The notes below the pieces were generated by a model. It ran no database searches. It was not told where the DNA came from and worked only from the letters and a program-made list of their open reading frames with translations. From positions 62,001 through 126,000 of the forward strand of contig CAMJHQ010000002.1 of NCBI GenBank assembly GCA_946405625.1: DNA of 64,000 nucleotides, in the 5' to 3' direction. The position numbers and the translations under genes are program-made. This stretch comes from an uncultured Lachnospiraceae bacterium. Its GTDB lineage: Bacteria > Bacillota > Clostridia > Lachnospirales > Lachnospiraceae. Shown here one piece after another: positions 28,929-36,901 of this stretch; positions within the stretch are counted from its first letter, which is position 1, and each line of letters begins with the position of its first letter.

Positions 28929-28958
28929 TTGCGACTTTATATAAATAAATGATATAAT
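28929..28958 (+). promoter_or_regulatory. Promoter of the LacI-domain/GGDEF gene
   Basis: TTGCGA (28929-28934) and TATAAT (28953-28958) are spaced by 18 bp, with an extended TGA before the -10. The start codon lies about 30 bp past the expected start of transcription. Confidence 0.6.
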
Positions 28959-28993
28959 TTTTACACCAATTTCGAAACACAAAATACATTATT

Positions 28994-30916
28994 ATGGGTA
29001 CTAATGATATGAAGAAAAAAATCGCTGTTTTCACCACCGGATGGTGTGGTGAAATATTATCAGAATATCTGACCGGTATGATGAACACCTTTGAACAAGG
29101 GACTGTTGACATCTTTTTGTTTTTGTGTTTTCCGACCTATATAGATGGTAACGAATCAAAAATCGGGGAAATGAACATTTTTAATCTCCCGGATCTTAAA
29201 GATTTCGATGGTGCTGTTATTTTTGGAAGCGGACTCAATTTCCAGGATCAGATTGATATGATCATTAAAAGAAGTGAAGCTGCCGGAATTCCTGTACTCA
29301 TGCAGGGACAGCGAGATGATAAGGCCTACTTTATAGGATCTGACAACTATGTGGCCACTATTGATATGTGCAAACATCTTGAGGAAGAGCATGATGCAAA
29401 GAAGATTGTATTCCTCGCAGGAACAATCGATTCTATGGACTCCGAACAGAGACTTCAGGCAATAAAGGATTATCTGGCTGAGAAGAACCGTTCTGAGGAC
29501 CTTCTGGATGTATGCTACACAAAATGGGAAAATGCCGTTGCTACAAGATATATAAATGACTATTGCAGAAAAGGAAAACCTCTTCCTGACGTCTTCATCT
29601 GTGCAAATGACGGACTTGCCATGGAAACAGTCATAACACTTAACAACAACGGCTATAATGTTCCGAAAGATGTTCTTGTATGCGGATTTGATTATTTAGA
29701 CGGCAGCCAGATATTCGATCCATCGATCGCATCTGTAGATCAGTGTTTTACACAAATGGGTGAGGCATGCGGAAAGTTATGGTCCCATTTAAACAGGGGC
29801 GAAGAATGTGATAAATCCGTCATCATACCTTGCAGATTTATCCCGGGCGAGAGCTGTAACTGTTATTCACGTGACAGCGATAAGATAAGAAGACGCGTCG
29901 GCCGCGAAGCTTTCACAAAGCGTTCATCAACAACGTATTTCAACCGAAAGCTGAATATTATCGATTCAACTGTTCTGTCATGCGTAACATATGACGAATT
30001 CAAAGAAAGTCTTCATAATCTGTTCGTTGAAGATCATCATTACGAGGGTGACTCTTTCCATGTGCTTCTCGAACCGAATTTCGGACTCTCCATATATAAC
30101 CCGAACATTACTCTCAACAATCATGGTTACAGTCATTATATGGAAGTACTTTATTCCGCCGAAGATGGAGAACTTTATGACAGAGAACAGTTTGAAACAA
30201 GAAAGCTCATACCCGGTTATTCCGGAAACGGCGATAATCACCTATATGTATTTCTGCCGTTGCATGAATCAGACAGTGCATTCGGCTATATCGTTTTCAG
30301 AGATTTTATGGAAGATGTAAACAATCATCTCATTATGACTTATCAGAACAGAATGAGTCTTGTATTTGATAAATTCAAGCGTGCACTCAGTCTCGATCTC
30401 ATTAACAAAAGACTTCTTGAGATAATGAAACGCGATCCGCTTACAAATGTAAACAACAGACGAGCTTTCGAAGATAAGCAGAAGCATCTTCAGTCTCTGA
30501 TCAATTCAGGTACCGATAAGAATTTTGCAATCGCGATGTTTGATGTTAACAACCTTAAGCTTGTTAACGATTCTATGGGCCATGATGCAGGCGATGATTA
30601 TCTTATCAGAGCATGCAAGCTTATATGTAATGTCTTTAAACATAGTCCCGTATATAGAATCGGAGGTGATGAATTCGTTGCGATTCTTTCCGGCGAAGAT
30701 TATGATAACCGCAAGGAGCTCTTAAATAAATTAAACAGTCTTATGAGCCCATACTCGGACAAAGCTCCGCTCCCATCCGATTATATCTCGGTGGCCTGCG
30801 GAATATCCGAATATATATACTCAAGAGACTGTTCAATAGTTGATATTATCAAAAGAGCCGATGAAAAAATGTATGAAGTCAAAGCTGAGATGAAGGGGCA
30901 TAAACAAAATTCTTAA
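28994..30916 (+). CDS. Cytosolic LacI-type ligand-binding domain fused to GGDEF (diguanylate cyclase)
   Basis: 640 residues. Residues about 6-290 resemble the C-terminal sugar-binding domain of LacI/PBP1 proteins (PDVFICANDGLAMETVITLNN, VLVCGFDYLDGSQIFDP, MGEACGKLW). There is no helix-turn-helix and no signal peptide, so the domain works in the cytosol. A middle region (about 330-460) is unassigned. The GGDEF domain has FDVNNLKLVNDSMGHDAGDD and YRIGGDEF (557-561); the RxxD inhibitory site is absent (FKHS). It should couple binding of a sugar or related ligand to c-di-GMP synthesis. Its 3' end overlaps the converging GH43 gene by 38 bp. The start could instead be the ATG at 29009; neither has a strong ribosome site. 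Confidence 0.88.
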   Translation: MGTNDMKKKIAVFTTGWCGEILSEYLTGMMNTFEQGTVDIFLFLCFPTYIDGNESKIGEMNIFNLPDLKDFDGAVIFGSGLNFQDQIDMIIKRSEAAGIPVLMQGQRDDKAYFIGSDNYVATIDMCKHLEEEHDAKKIVFLAGTIDSMDSEQRLQAIKDYLAEKNRSEDLLDVCYTKWENAVATRYINDYCRKGKPLPDVFICANDGLAMETVITLNNNGYNVPKDVLVCGFDYLDGSQIFDPSIASVDQCFTQMGEACGKLWSHLNRGEECDKSVIIPCRFIPGESCNCYSRDSDKIRRRVGREAFTKRSSTTYFNRKLNIIDSTVLSCVTYDEFKESLHNLFVEDHHYEGDSFHVLLEPNFGLSIYNPNITLNNHGYSHYMEVLYSAEDGELYDREQFETRKLIPGYSGNGDNHLYVFLPLHESDSAFGYIVFRDFMEDVNNHLIMTYQNRMSLVFDKFKRALSLDLINKRLLEIMKRDPLTNVNNRRAFEDKQKHLQSLINSGTDKNFAIAMFDVNNLKLVNDSMGHDAGDDYLIRACKLICNVFKHSPVYRIGGDEFVAILSGEDYDNRKELLNKLNSLMSPYSDKAPLPSDYISVACGISEYIYSRDCSIVDIIKRADEKMYEVKAEMKGHKQNS

Positions 30917-32552
30917 AGCCCGCTTCTCCACCGGTTTTTTCTTCGGAATATATAAAAAGGCCAAAACGGCAGCCCGTAAAGTGATCCAGTCTAAAGGACA
31001 GTTTATGAGGCTGCCCTATTTTTTCAAAACCTTTCCCTCTGTCAATCGCACAGAAGGCCGTATCCTCCGTGCCGTCCTCTCCACTGAATATGACTTTCAG
31101 CCTGAGTCGGACTGCACTTTCATCAAGTTCGATTTTTTCTTCTATCGTTCCGCTTTCATCACTCAGATTCCAGACATCGCCCGAATTATTCGTAAAGGAG
31201 CACATTACGGCATAAAGTTTTCCCTCTTCCTTCCTTAATCCAACCCATGCATAATTTCCTTGAAATGCAGCGAGTCCCGCTGCATCTCCGTCATTCAACC
31301 CTGATCCGTCGACAGTCACTTCACCGACACAGCCCGGAAATGTCATTCTCTGCGTAAGAGTATTTTTAGCATGATAAATATTCTTTGAAATCTTATCCGT
31401 CTTTATATATAAGTTTCCCGCTTCAGCGTCACATCTTACCAGACTGAGATCCGGTTCATGATTAAACTGCCATATACTCCTGAAACCGAAACAGCCATAA
31501 TTCTTTTTATCCTTATCATACATTTCTTTAGGATCATATCTAAAATCATCACTGTCTGTCAGCGGACTATACTTATGATCCGGGCGAAAACTTTGACGAT
31601 ACAGGTCATGTGAAGCCTTTCCATCACAGCCAAAAACAGGATATTTCACCATAGTTATACTTTCAGCGGAATCTGTACTTTTTTCTGTCAGACCTGCTAC
31701 AGCTTCGGACGTCTTTAAATTTTTGTCACACCAGCTTACCGGGACAAGTATCGGAAGTCTTCCGACTGCTCCGCTGTCCTGAAACATAACTGAATTCCAG
31801 ACACCTTTCGGTCCTTCCACGATACCGCCTTGGGCTATACCCATATTTCTGTAACTTAGATCATCATCGAATATATCTCCTCCCGCAAACTCACCCAGAA
31901 GTGAATCAGATGAATAACACGCTTCAACTCTTCTCCACTTGTCGCGTTTTGAGTGAATCATGAAAAGATAATATCTTCCTTCAATCTTATAAAGATGCGA
32001 CCCCTCAAGTCCTAGCTGAGGATTCCCTTTATCACTTACGATAAGCCTGTGAAGCCCACCCTCTTTGGGCGCAGTCAGATCATCATTAAGTTCGGTAAGA
32101 TAGATATCTGTATTTCCGTATACCAGATATGCGCTTCCGTTATCAAAAAGCAGCGAAGAGTCGTGATAGAATCCTTCTATCTGACTTTTCACCCAGGGTC
32201 CTTCTATTTCTGCCGACCTGTATAGATAAGTTTTTCCCGTATCATTGCATACAAATACCACATAGAACATACCTTCATGGTATCTTATTGTTGCAGCCCA
32301 CATACCTTTTCCATATACATGCATGTCACCTTCAAGCCTCTGCGCCGGTGTACTGTCAAGCCTCTCATAGATAAATGACGCATGTTCCCAATTAATAAGA
32401 TCATAGGATCTGAGGATTTCAGCTCCCGGCATAAAATGCATAGTTGTGCTTATCATATAAAATGTATCTTCAACGCATATAACATCCGGATCCGGAAAAT
32501 CCAGCTTTGTAATGGGATTTGTACCTTTGACTGTAATATCTTTATTCATCAT
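30879..32552 (-). CDS. Glycoside hydrolase family 43 (beta-xylosidase / arabinofuranosidase type)
   Basis: 557 residues. The five-bladed propeller shows the catalytic triad of GH43: Asp in LDFPDPDVI, Asp in GFYHDSSLLF and Glu in LGLEGSHLYKI. A beta-sandwich C-terminal domain (about 330-557) is typical of the GH43 branch that trims xylo-oligosaccharides. No signal peptide is present, so it acts on imported oligosaccharides. It starts 9 bp after the GH31 stop, so the two are co-transcribed. Exact specificity cannot be read. Confidence 0.88.
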   Translation of the reverse strand: MMNKDITVKGTNPITKLDFPDPDVICVEDTFYMISTTMHFMPGAEILRSYDLINWEHASFIYERLDSTPAQRLEGDMHVYGKGMWAATIRYHEGMFYVVFVCNDTGKTYLYRSAEIEGPWVKSQIEGFYHDSSLLFDNGSAYLVYGNTDIYLTELNDDLTAPKEGGLHRLIVSDKGNPQLGLEGSHLYKIEGRYYLFMIHSKRDKWRRVEACYSSDSLLGEFAGGDIFDDDLSYRNMGIAQGGIVEGPKGVWNSVMFQDSGAVGRLPILVPVSWCDKNLKTSEAVAGLTEKSTDSAESITMVKYPVFGCDGKASHDLYRQSFRPDHKYSPLTDSDDFRYDPKEMYDKDKKNYGCFGFRSIWQFNHEPDLSLVRCDAEAGNLYIKTDKISKNIYHAKNTLTQRMTFPGCVGEVTVDGSGLNDGDAAGLAAFQGNYAWVGLRKEEGKLYAVMCSFTNNSGDVWNLSDESGTIEEKIELDESAVRLRLKVIFSGEDGTEDTAFCAIDRGKGFEKIGQPHKLSFRLDHFTGCRFGLFIYSEEKTGGEAGFKNFVYAPSSQL

Positions 32553-32561
32553 ATTCTCTCT

Positions 32562-34493
32562 TTAATTCATTTTCTTAAATAAAGGCATATAATCAAGCGG
32601 AGCCTGAGCTTCTATATATTCTCCGCTGCTTGTTATCACTTCTCCCGTATCGGCAGCCTGCCACTTACCCTTCGGAAGATAAACACGTCTTGATCTTGCT
32701 TTATACTCAGTTACAGGTGCAACCAGATAATCCGGACCGAACATATACTGATCCGGAACCTTCCAGCATTCATCATCATCCGGATACTCGATAAACATAG
32801 CTCTGATAACAGGAAGTCCTGTTCTGACCGTCTCGTCAGCAATATCCTTGATATATTGCTTCATATCTTTTCTGATATTCAGATATTTTGTGAGTATCTG
32901 ATAAACTTCTTCACCATAACTCCACAGTTCATTCGGTGAACCCGCAAAACAGAAGCCGCCGCCATGATCCTCATTTTCGACAAGCAGCGGAAGATGAGGA
33001 AGTCTGTCACCGTGCATTCTGAGAATTGGAGTAAAGCACGCCCACTGATACCATCTGACAAGCAGTTCCCTGAACTGCTCATTATCTACAAAACCGTTAT
33101 AGAATCCGCCCGTATCGGATATCCACCATGGAATTCCGGCAACACCCATATTAATTCCGTTGATCAGCTGATGTTTCATTTCATCGAAGGTGCTTTCAAC
33201 ATCACCGCTCCAGCAGAGTGCTCCGTATCTCTGACTTCCAACCCAGACACATCTTATCAGATTCAATATGTCACTCTTACCATCCTTCTTCTGACCGTCA
33301 TAAAGCATCTTTGCATGTAATCTTGAATAGAAATTTCCTGTTTCCGATACAGGTCCGATATATTGACGGAAATGTTCATAATCCGTAACCGTATACTCCG
33401 GTTCAGCCTCATCAAGCCAAAACATTTCTATACCATATTGTCCGTAATTCTTCTTTAATATCTGATATCCGAATTCTCTTGCATCAGGATTTGTTGAATC
33501 AAAGAAGTACATTTTCCCAGCAAAGTCCATTGCTGCGTTGATTCCGCTGTCGGTTCTGATAAGATAGCCCTTTTCCTTTAAATCCTTGTAATTACAGGAA
33601 CGTGAATCAATCGTAGGCCAGACAGATACCATTACCTTCGTGCCCATTTCGGAAAGCTCATCTACCATTGCCTGTGGATCCGGCCAGTACTCCGGATCGA
33701 ACGACCAGTCTCCCTGATAATCCCAATGGAAGAAATCTATTACAATAACGTCCAGTTTGATTCCGCGGCGCTTATATTCACGTGCCACCTCAAGCACCTC
33801 ATCCTGCGTCCTGTAGCGGAGCCTGCACTGCCATAGTCCCAGCAGATTCTCCGGTAAAGGCGATGCATGTCCCACAACCTCCGAATATCTTGAAATTATC
33901 TCTGCAGGTGTATCAGCCGCAGTAATCCAGTAATCTATACATTTTGTGGCCTCTGCTCTCCACTCTGTCACATTACCTCCGAAGGATGCTTCTCCTATCG
34001 CCGGGTTATTCCACAGAAAGCCATAGCCTGCCGAAGAAATAACAAATGGAACCGATATCTGTGAATTACGCGGAGCCATCTCCAGCACAGAACCCTTGAG
34101 ATCATATACCGAATCTCTATATTGTCCCATACCGTGAAGTATTTCATCCTGCGGTTCAAAGCTGAGACATGCCCTGAAGTTATCGGCATGATTTATAGCC
34201 TTATAATATCTTGCTGTCTTATGGAGTGCCCAGGGATAAGACTTCTCTTCAAGTATAGTCTTTCCATTACTTGAAAATATGAGTCTCCCTTCACGGATCT
34301 CACATCGTACTCCTTCACACTCTATAAAGTCATCACCCACCGATACAGGATATTCATCAACCTTGGTATCCAACGCCCAATCCTCCTCAGGAAAATACGG
34401 CAATATCGTTGACCTGACTCTGAGTCCGCGTCCCCATGCCTCAACGCGAAGCGTTTCGTTTTCGTTGTGAACTATCATCTCTCTGCTGCCCAT
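32562..34493 (-). CDS. Glycoside hydrolase family 31 (alpha-xylosidase / alpha-glucosidase)
   Basis: About 643 residues. The nucleophile is Asp in MFWLDEAEPEY and the acid/base is Asp in WSGDVESTFDEMK; LDVIVIDFFHWDYQGDW is the conserved barrel region. The WLDEAEPE form of the nucleophile motif occurs in alpha-xylosidases and related GH31 enzymes. No signal peptide is present. A longer frame exists to 34547, but the ATG at 34493 has AGGGAGG 9 nt upstream. With GH43 it suggests cytosolic breakdown of xylose-decorated oligosaccharides such as xyloglucan or xylan fragments (inference). The divergent gap to the SulP gene holds its regulatory DNA. Confidence 0.87.
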   Translation of the reverse strand: MGSREMIVHNENETLRVEAWGRGLRVRSTILPYFPEEDWALDTKVDEYPVSVGDDFIECEGVRCEIREGRLIFSSNGKTILEEKSYPWALHKTARYYKAINHADNFRACLSFEPQDEILHGMGQYRDSVYDLKGSVLEMAPRNSQISVPFVISSAGYGFLWNNPAIGEASFGGNVTEWRAEATKCIDYWITAADTPAEIISRYSEVVGHASPLPENLLGLWQCRLRYRTQDEVLEVAREYKRRGIKLDVIVIDFFHWDYQGDWSFDPEYWPDPQAMVDELSEMGTKVMVSVWPTIDSRSCNYKDLKEKGYLIRTDSGINAAMDFAGKMYFFDSTNPDAREFGYQILKKNYGQYGIEMFWLDEAEPEYTVTDYEHFRQYIGPVSETGNFYSRLHAKMLYDGQKKDGKSDILNLIRCVWVGSQRYGALCWSGDVESTFDEMKHQLINGINMGVAGIPWWISDTGGFYNGFVDNEQFRELLVRWYQWACFTPILRMHGDRLPHLPLLVENEDHGGGFCFAGSPNELWSYGEEVYQILTKYLNIRKDMKQYIKDIADETVRTGLPVIRAMFIEYPDDDECWKVPDQYMFGPDYLVAPVTEYKARSRRVYLPKGKWQAADTGEVITSSGEYIEAQAPLDYMPLFKKMN

Positions 34494-34776
34494 AATAACC
34501 ATCCTCCCTAGTTGTATATAGTAATAATTTCCTTTTACTCGGTTCATTAATCAGATCACTGCTGATAAAATGTACAGCGATCCGTATATCATATGGAATA
34601 AAAAGATTCTTTGGAACCCACATCATGAAGCAATATACGAATATCATATTGTTATCCAACTCAACAACTCATAATCCGTCATTTTACTTCTCATTTTGTA
34701 TTCTATCATGCGATGACTATTCATTAAATCCGATTTTTCGATTTAGATTAATTAAATGCAGTTTTTTAAGAATTAC
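34494..34776. other. Divergent intergenic region between GH31 and SulP genes
   Basis: AT-rich, with the GH31 ribosome site (34502-34508) at its left end. I could not identify a convincing GH31 promoter, a CcpA-like site or a reading frame. The SulP promoter lies at the right end. Confidence 0.4.
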
Positions 34777-34805
34777 TTGAAATATCTTTAAAAGAGGATT
34801 ATCAT
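34777..34805 (+). promoter_or_regulatory. Promoter of the SulP transporter gene
   Basis: TTGAAA (34777-34782) and TATCAT (34800-34805) are spaced by 17 bp, about 45 bp before the start codon; AAAGGA supplies the ribosome site. Confidence 0.5.
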
Positions 34806-34851
34806 GTCGTTCGGCGTTTTTTAAAAAAATCTGTAAAGGAAGAATCCCCCT

Positions 34852-36492
34852 ATGAACAAAGATAAGCTTAAGCCAATGCTTTTCAGTACGCTTAAAAGTT
34901 ACACCTTGAAACAATTCGGTACCGACGTTTTATCAGGTATTATTGTTGCTATTATTGCTCTCCCACTGTCGATCGCTCTCGCTCTTGCATCGGGTGTAGG
35001 GCCGACAGAAGGTATATTTACTGCCATCGTTGCCGGTTTTATCATTTCTTTTCTCGGCGGAAGCCGTGTTCAGATAGCAGGACCGACTGCGGCATTTGCA
35101 ACAATTGTTGCGGGTATCATTGCAAAGAGCGGTATGGACGGAATGATAATCGCGACAGTAATCGCGGGTATTATCCTTATAATAATGGGACTTTTCAGAA
35201 TGGGCAGTCTCATCAAATTCATCCCTTATACTATCACTACAGGTTTCACAGCCGGTATAGCAGTTACGATCGTTATAGGTCAGTTTAAGGATTTCTTCGG
35301 ACTTTCTTATCCTGCAGGTACCGCTACTATCGAAACTCTGGATAAGTTGAAAGCTCTCGTACATAATTTCGGAACTTTTAATCCATATGCATTTCTGGTC
35401 GGTGCGATCAGTCTTGCTATCCTTATCATAATGCCAAAGATCAGTGAAAAAATACCGGGTTCACTTGTGGCTGTTATAGCAGGTGTCCTTATAGTGAAGT
35501 TTTCCGGAATGAACGTTAATACAATCGGAACCCTGAACAGTGCACTGCCTACACTTCACATCCCTGAAGTCAGCTTCAAGGCCATAAGATCGGCACTGCC
35601 GGACGGATTCACAATTGCAGTGCTTGCTGCGATTGAATCTCTTCTTTCCTGTGTTGTTGCAGACAGTATGATCAACTCTCACCACCGTTCAAATATGGAG
35701 CTTATCGCACAGGGCTGCGGAAACATCGGCTCGGCGCTCTTCGGCGGAATTCCCGCTACAGGAGCCATTGCAAGAACAGCTGCCAATATCAAAAACGGAG
35801 GTCGTACACCGGTTGCGGGAATGGTACACTCCTTAGTCCTGGTACTTTTACTTGTTGTACTTATGCCATATGCCGCACTCATTCCGATGCCGACCATAGC
35901 TGCTATACTTTTTATCGTTGCCTATAATATGTGTCAGTGGCGCACCTTTGTTCATCTGTGCAAAACCGCACCTAAGAGTGATGTTCTCGTCCTTACGATT
36001 ACATTTGTTCTTACCGTAATCTTCGATCTTGTAATTGCAATCGAAGTCGGAATGCTTCTTGCCATGCTCCTCTTCCTCAAGAGAATGAGTGAAGAATCCG
36101 GAGTAGTCGGCTGGAAATATTATGATCCCGATGAAGACCCTGACGGAATGAATCTGAAACCCCTTCCTCCTCAGGTACGTGTATATGAAATATACGGCCC
36201 AATGTTCTTCGGAAGTTCAAGCCAGATAGATACAATGAATTATCGTGATGAAACAAGGGTAATAATAATCAGAATGAGAGGTGTACCTGCGCTGGATGCA
36301 ACAGCTATGCACTCTCTTGAGAATTTCTATGACCGCTGTCATGAACACGGAATTACTCTGGTATTTTCCCACGTAAACGAACAGCCGCTGAATACAATGA
36401 AGAAAGACGGTTTTGTGGAAAAGGTCGGTGAAGATAATTTCAGACCTCATATCGATGATGCTATAGAATGGGCAGAAAGCCTTATTAAATAG
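34852..36492 (+). CDS. SulP-family anion transporter with C-terminal STAS domain
   Basis: 546 residues. The N-terminal sulfate-transporter signature (GIIVAIIALPLSIALALASG) and 10-12 hydrophobic segments make up the transport domain, with AAIESLLSCVVADSM and GGIPATGAIARTAAN as further conserved motifs. A STAS domain follows from about residue 440 (VRVYEIYGPMFFGSS; RVIIIRMRGVPALDATAMHSL). Substrates of this family include sulfate, bicarbonate and dicarboxylates; the C4/anion specificity is not readable. It is a monocistronic plus-strand gene. Confidence 0.92.
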   Translation: MNKDKLKPMLFSTLKSYTLKQFGTDVLSGIIVAIIALPLSIALALASGVGPTEGIFTAIVAGFIISFLGGSRVQIAGPTAAFATIVAGIIAKSGMDGMIIATVIAGIILIIMGLFRMGSLIKFIPYTITTGFTAGIAVTIVIGQFKDFFGLSYPAGTATIETLDKLKALVHNFGTFNPYAFLVGAISLAILIIMPKISEKIPGSLVAVIAGVLIVKFSGMNVNTIGTLNSALPTLHIPEVSFKAIRSALPDGFTIAVLAAIESLLSCVVADSMINSHHRSNMELIAQGCGNIGSALFGGIPATGAIARTAANIKNGGRTPVAGMVHSLVLVLLLVVLMPYAALIPMPTIAAILFIVAYNMCQWRTFVHLCKTAPKSDVLVLTITFVLTVIFDLVIAIEVGMLLAMLLFLKRMSEESGVVGWKYYDPDEDPDGMNLKPLPPQVRVYEIYGPMFFGSSSQIDTMNYRDETRVIIIRMRGVPALDATAMHSLENFYDRCHEHGITLVFSHVNEQPLNTMKKDGFVEKVGEDNFRPHIDDAIEWAESLIK

Positions 36493-36513
36493 CCATTTAT
36501 GAAAAACAGCATT

Positions 36514-36566
36514 TAAAAACCTCACGTAGTATGAGTGGTAGTTACTCAATCTGCGCGAGGTTTTTT
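36514..36566. terminator. Bidirectional terminator after the SulP gene
   Basis: AACCTC (36518-36523) pairs with GAGGTT (36557-36562), and an inner TGAGT/ACTCA arm extends the structure. T6 follows on the plus strand, and TTTTTAAAT follows on the minus strand. It can therefore also end a leftward transcript from the 36.6-36.7 kb region. Confidence 0.65.
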
Positions 36567-36649
36567 CGAAAGTATTTATCCCTTGTTGGTAGGAACCAAG
36601 AATATAACTTAAGCAAATACAGCAATACGAACAATGGACACCACCCCAT
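36542..36649 (-). CDS. Possible 35-residue hydrophobic peptide
   Basis: From the ATG at 36649 the frame encodes MGWCPLFVLLYLLKLYSW followed by a basic tail (RDKYFRKN), ending within the SulP terminator. One membrane-helix-like stretch is visible. A possible leftward promoter (TTGCTT, then extended -10 TGATATAAC at 36693-36701) and the LytTR-like repeat at 36745-36774 precede it. The ribosome site is weak, and earlier frame-broken hydrophobic codons lie upstream, so this may be a peptide, a remnant, or part of a small RNA. Confidence 0.25.
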   Translation of the reverse strand: MGWCPLFVLLYLLKLYSWFLPTRDKYFRKNLAQIE

Positions 36650-36744
36650 TATGTTTATTACACCAACACTATAAACATCGTAATAGCCAGTTAAGTTATA
36701 TCATGATAATAACCAAAGCAAGCCAAAAAAACATAAAATCTGTT

Positions 36745-36774
36745 GTGAATGGTAGTTATCCTGTCGTGAAATGC
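36745..36774 (-). promoter_or_regulatory. LytTR-like direct repeat in a convergent gap
   Basis: On the minus strand GCATTTCAC and ACCATTCAC occur 21 bp apart (plus-strand GTGAA at 36745 and 36766). The arrangement and the flanking GACA and ACC match the stronger site in front of the tandem kinases at 44100-44129. Confidence 0.4.
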
Positions 36775-36827
36775 ACGAAACGTTTCTTTTTGCAGCCGTG
36801 AAATGCACGAAACGTTTCTTTTTGCAG
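36765..36827 (+). repeat. Tandem 31-bp duplication containing the palindrome GAAACGTTTC
   Basis: Two identical 31-bp copies (36765-36795 and 36797-36827) begin CGTGAAATGCACGAAACG and end in TTTTTGCAG, with a 32-bp step. Each holds the 10-bp palindrome GAAACGTTTC, similar to cores of LacI-family operators. The rest of the 409-bp convergent gap (36493-36901) holds terminators at both ends, a distant 10-bp inverted repeat (36602-36611 with 36692-36701) and the possible small transcript. Confidence 0.75.
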
Positions 36828-36847
36828 CAAATACTTTTTCCCATAAA

Positions 36848-36880
36848 GAAAAAAACGGCCATACGTAAAACGTATGGCCG
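36848..36880 (-). terminator. Terminator of the PAS/GAF-GGDEF gene
   Basis: A perfect 10-bp stem CGGCCATACG/CGTATGGCCG (36856-36865 with 36871-36880) with a 5-nt loop is followed on the minus strand by T7. Confidence 0.9.
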
Positions 36881-36901
36881 CTGATCATATCACGTGATTC
36901 T

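Noticed and set aside
36765-36827. Possible CRISPR repeats
   Set aside because: Only two adjacent copies with a 1-bp gap, no spacers and no cas genes.
36691-36888. A 65-codon minus-strand frame in the convergent gap
   Set aside because: Starts just outside the GGDEF terminator hairpin and reads straight through it and both repeat copies; no ribosome site.
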